Assembly (NCBI GenBank): GCA_021156105.1
Contig: JAJNBD010000001.1
Location: forward strand, 306,817 to 370,816
DNA length: 64,000 nucleotides
DNA from: Gammaproteobacteria bacterium
GTDB taxonomy: Bacteria > Pseudomonadota > Gammaproteobacteria > CAISUE01
Reading direction: 5' to 3'
Position 1 is the first letter of the stretch. Each line of letters starts with the position of its first letter. Under the pieces are notes generated by a model that was not told where the DNA came from, did no database searches, and saw nothing but the letters and a program-made list of their open reading frames with translations. Position numbers and translations under genes: made by a program. Positions 63,973 through 64,000 of this stretch are shown here, one piece after another.

Positions 63973-64000
63973 AATTTAGATCACGCAAGCATTTTATTTA

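Noticed and set aside
1..64000. tRNA, rRNA, CRISPR arrays, transposases
   Set aside because: None was found; no T-arm GGTTCGAATCC-type sequence in a cloverleaf context, no spaced direct repeats, no transposase motifs.

Overview
The window looks like a chromosomal segment of a Legionellales-type gammaproteobacterium (Legionella/Coxiella relatives living inside eukaryotic cells). It is AT-rich. Conserved housekeeping genes (mnmG, rsmG, parA, tamB, rlmD, purB, folE, rlmH, rsfS, polA) alternate with genes typical of host-adapted bacteria: two F-box-like proteins, Sel1-like and ankyrin proteins, a permuted NlpC/P60-like protein, a secreted tyrosine-phosphatase-like protein and an LbtU-type siderophore porin. 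The assignment to Legionellales is inferred from gene content only. I found no rRNA, tRNA, CRISPR array or insertion sequence.

Layout. 0-17 kb: a partial ATP-grasp gene, then mnmG-rsmG-parA (parB is absent from its usual place) and a PIN-PhoH gene, tamB, a convergent block rlmD-purB-secreted protein, then folE, rsfS-rlmH and polA. 17-25 kb: an effector-like island with a tandemly duplicated HAD protein, a permuted NlpC/P60-like protein, a Sel1/F-box protein and a Sel1 protein, plus a fungal-type cytosine deaminase. 25-35 kb: MFS transporter, GCS2-type ligase, a Lon protease lacking its N-domain, and a group of small stress-type proteins (KGG-motif proteins, hemerythrin, small hydrophilic proteins) around a thiolase and a DUF255 thioredoxin-like protein. 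35-46 kb: LbtU porin, P-type ATPase, secreted proteins, a 562-residue helical protein, a phosphatase/3D-domain exoprotein and an MscS channel. 46-55 kb: an ankyrin gene broken at a homopolymer, an HHxxxDG acyltransferase, a MacAB-like export operon with two separate permeases, a second F-box protein and a helical protein.

55-63 kb: a complete lasso-peptide locus. Rightward: two intact 53-residue precursors, a third precursor with a stop codon exactly at the predicted ring-closing position, and the Asn-synthetase-like cyclase. Leftward, probably as one transcript: PqqD-like leader-binding protein (B1), transglutaminase-like leader peptidase (B2), nucleotidyltransferase, ABC exporter and HPr-kinase-like protein. 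The kinase plus nucleotidyltransferase, and precursors ending in Ser, suggest a lasso peptide modified at its C-terminal Ser, as in the paeninodin/pseudomycoidin type.

A second system-level signal is regulatory. Three leftward effector-like genes (17446-19041, 20586-21914, 40479-42167) are each preceded by a tandem CTTAA box with an 11-bp period, in the same orientation, and each box is followed after exactly 11 nt by a -10-like hexamer. This matches the published PmrA box that controls Dot/Icm effectors in Legionella and Coxiella, so these genes are likely members of one effector regulon.
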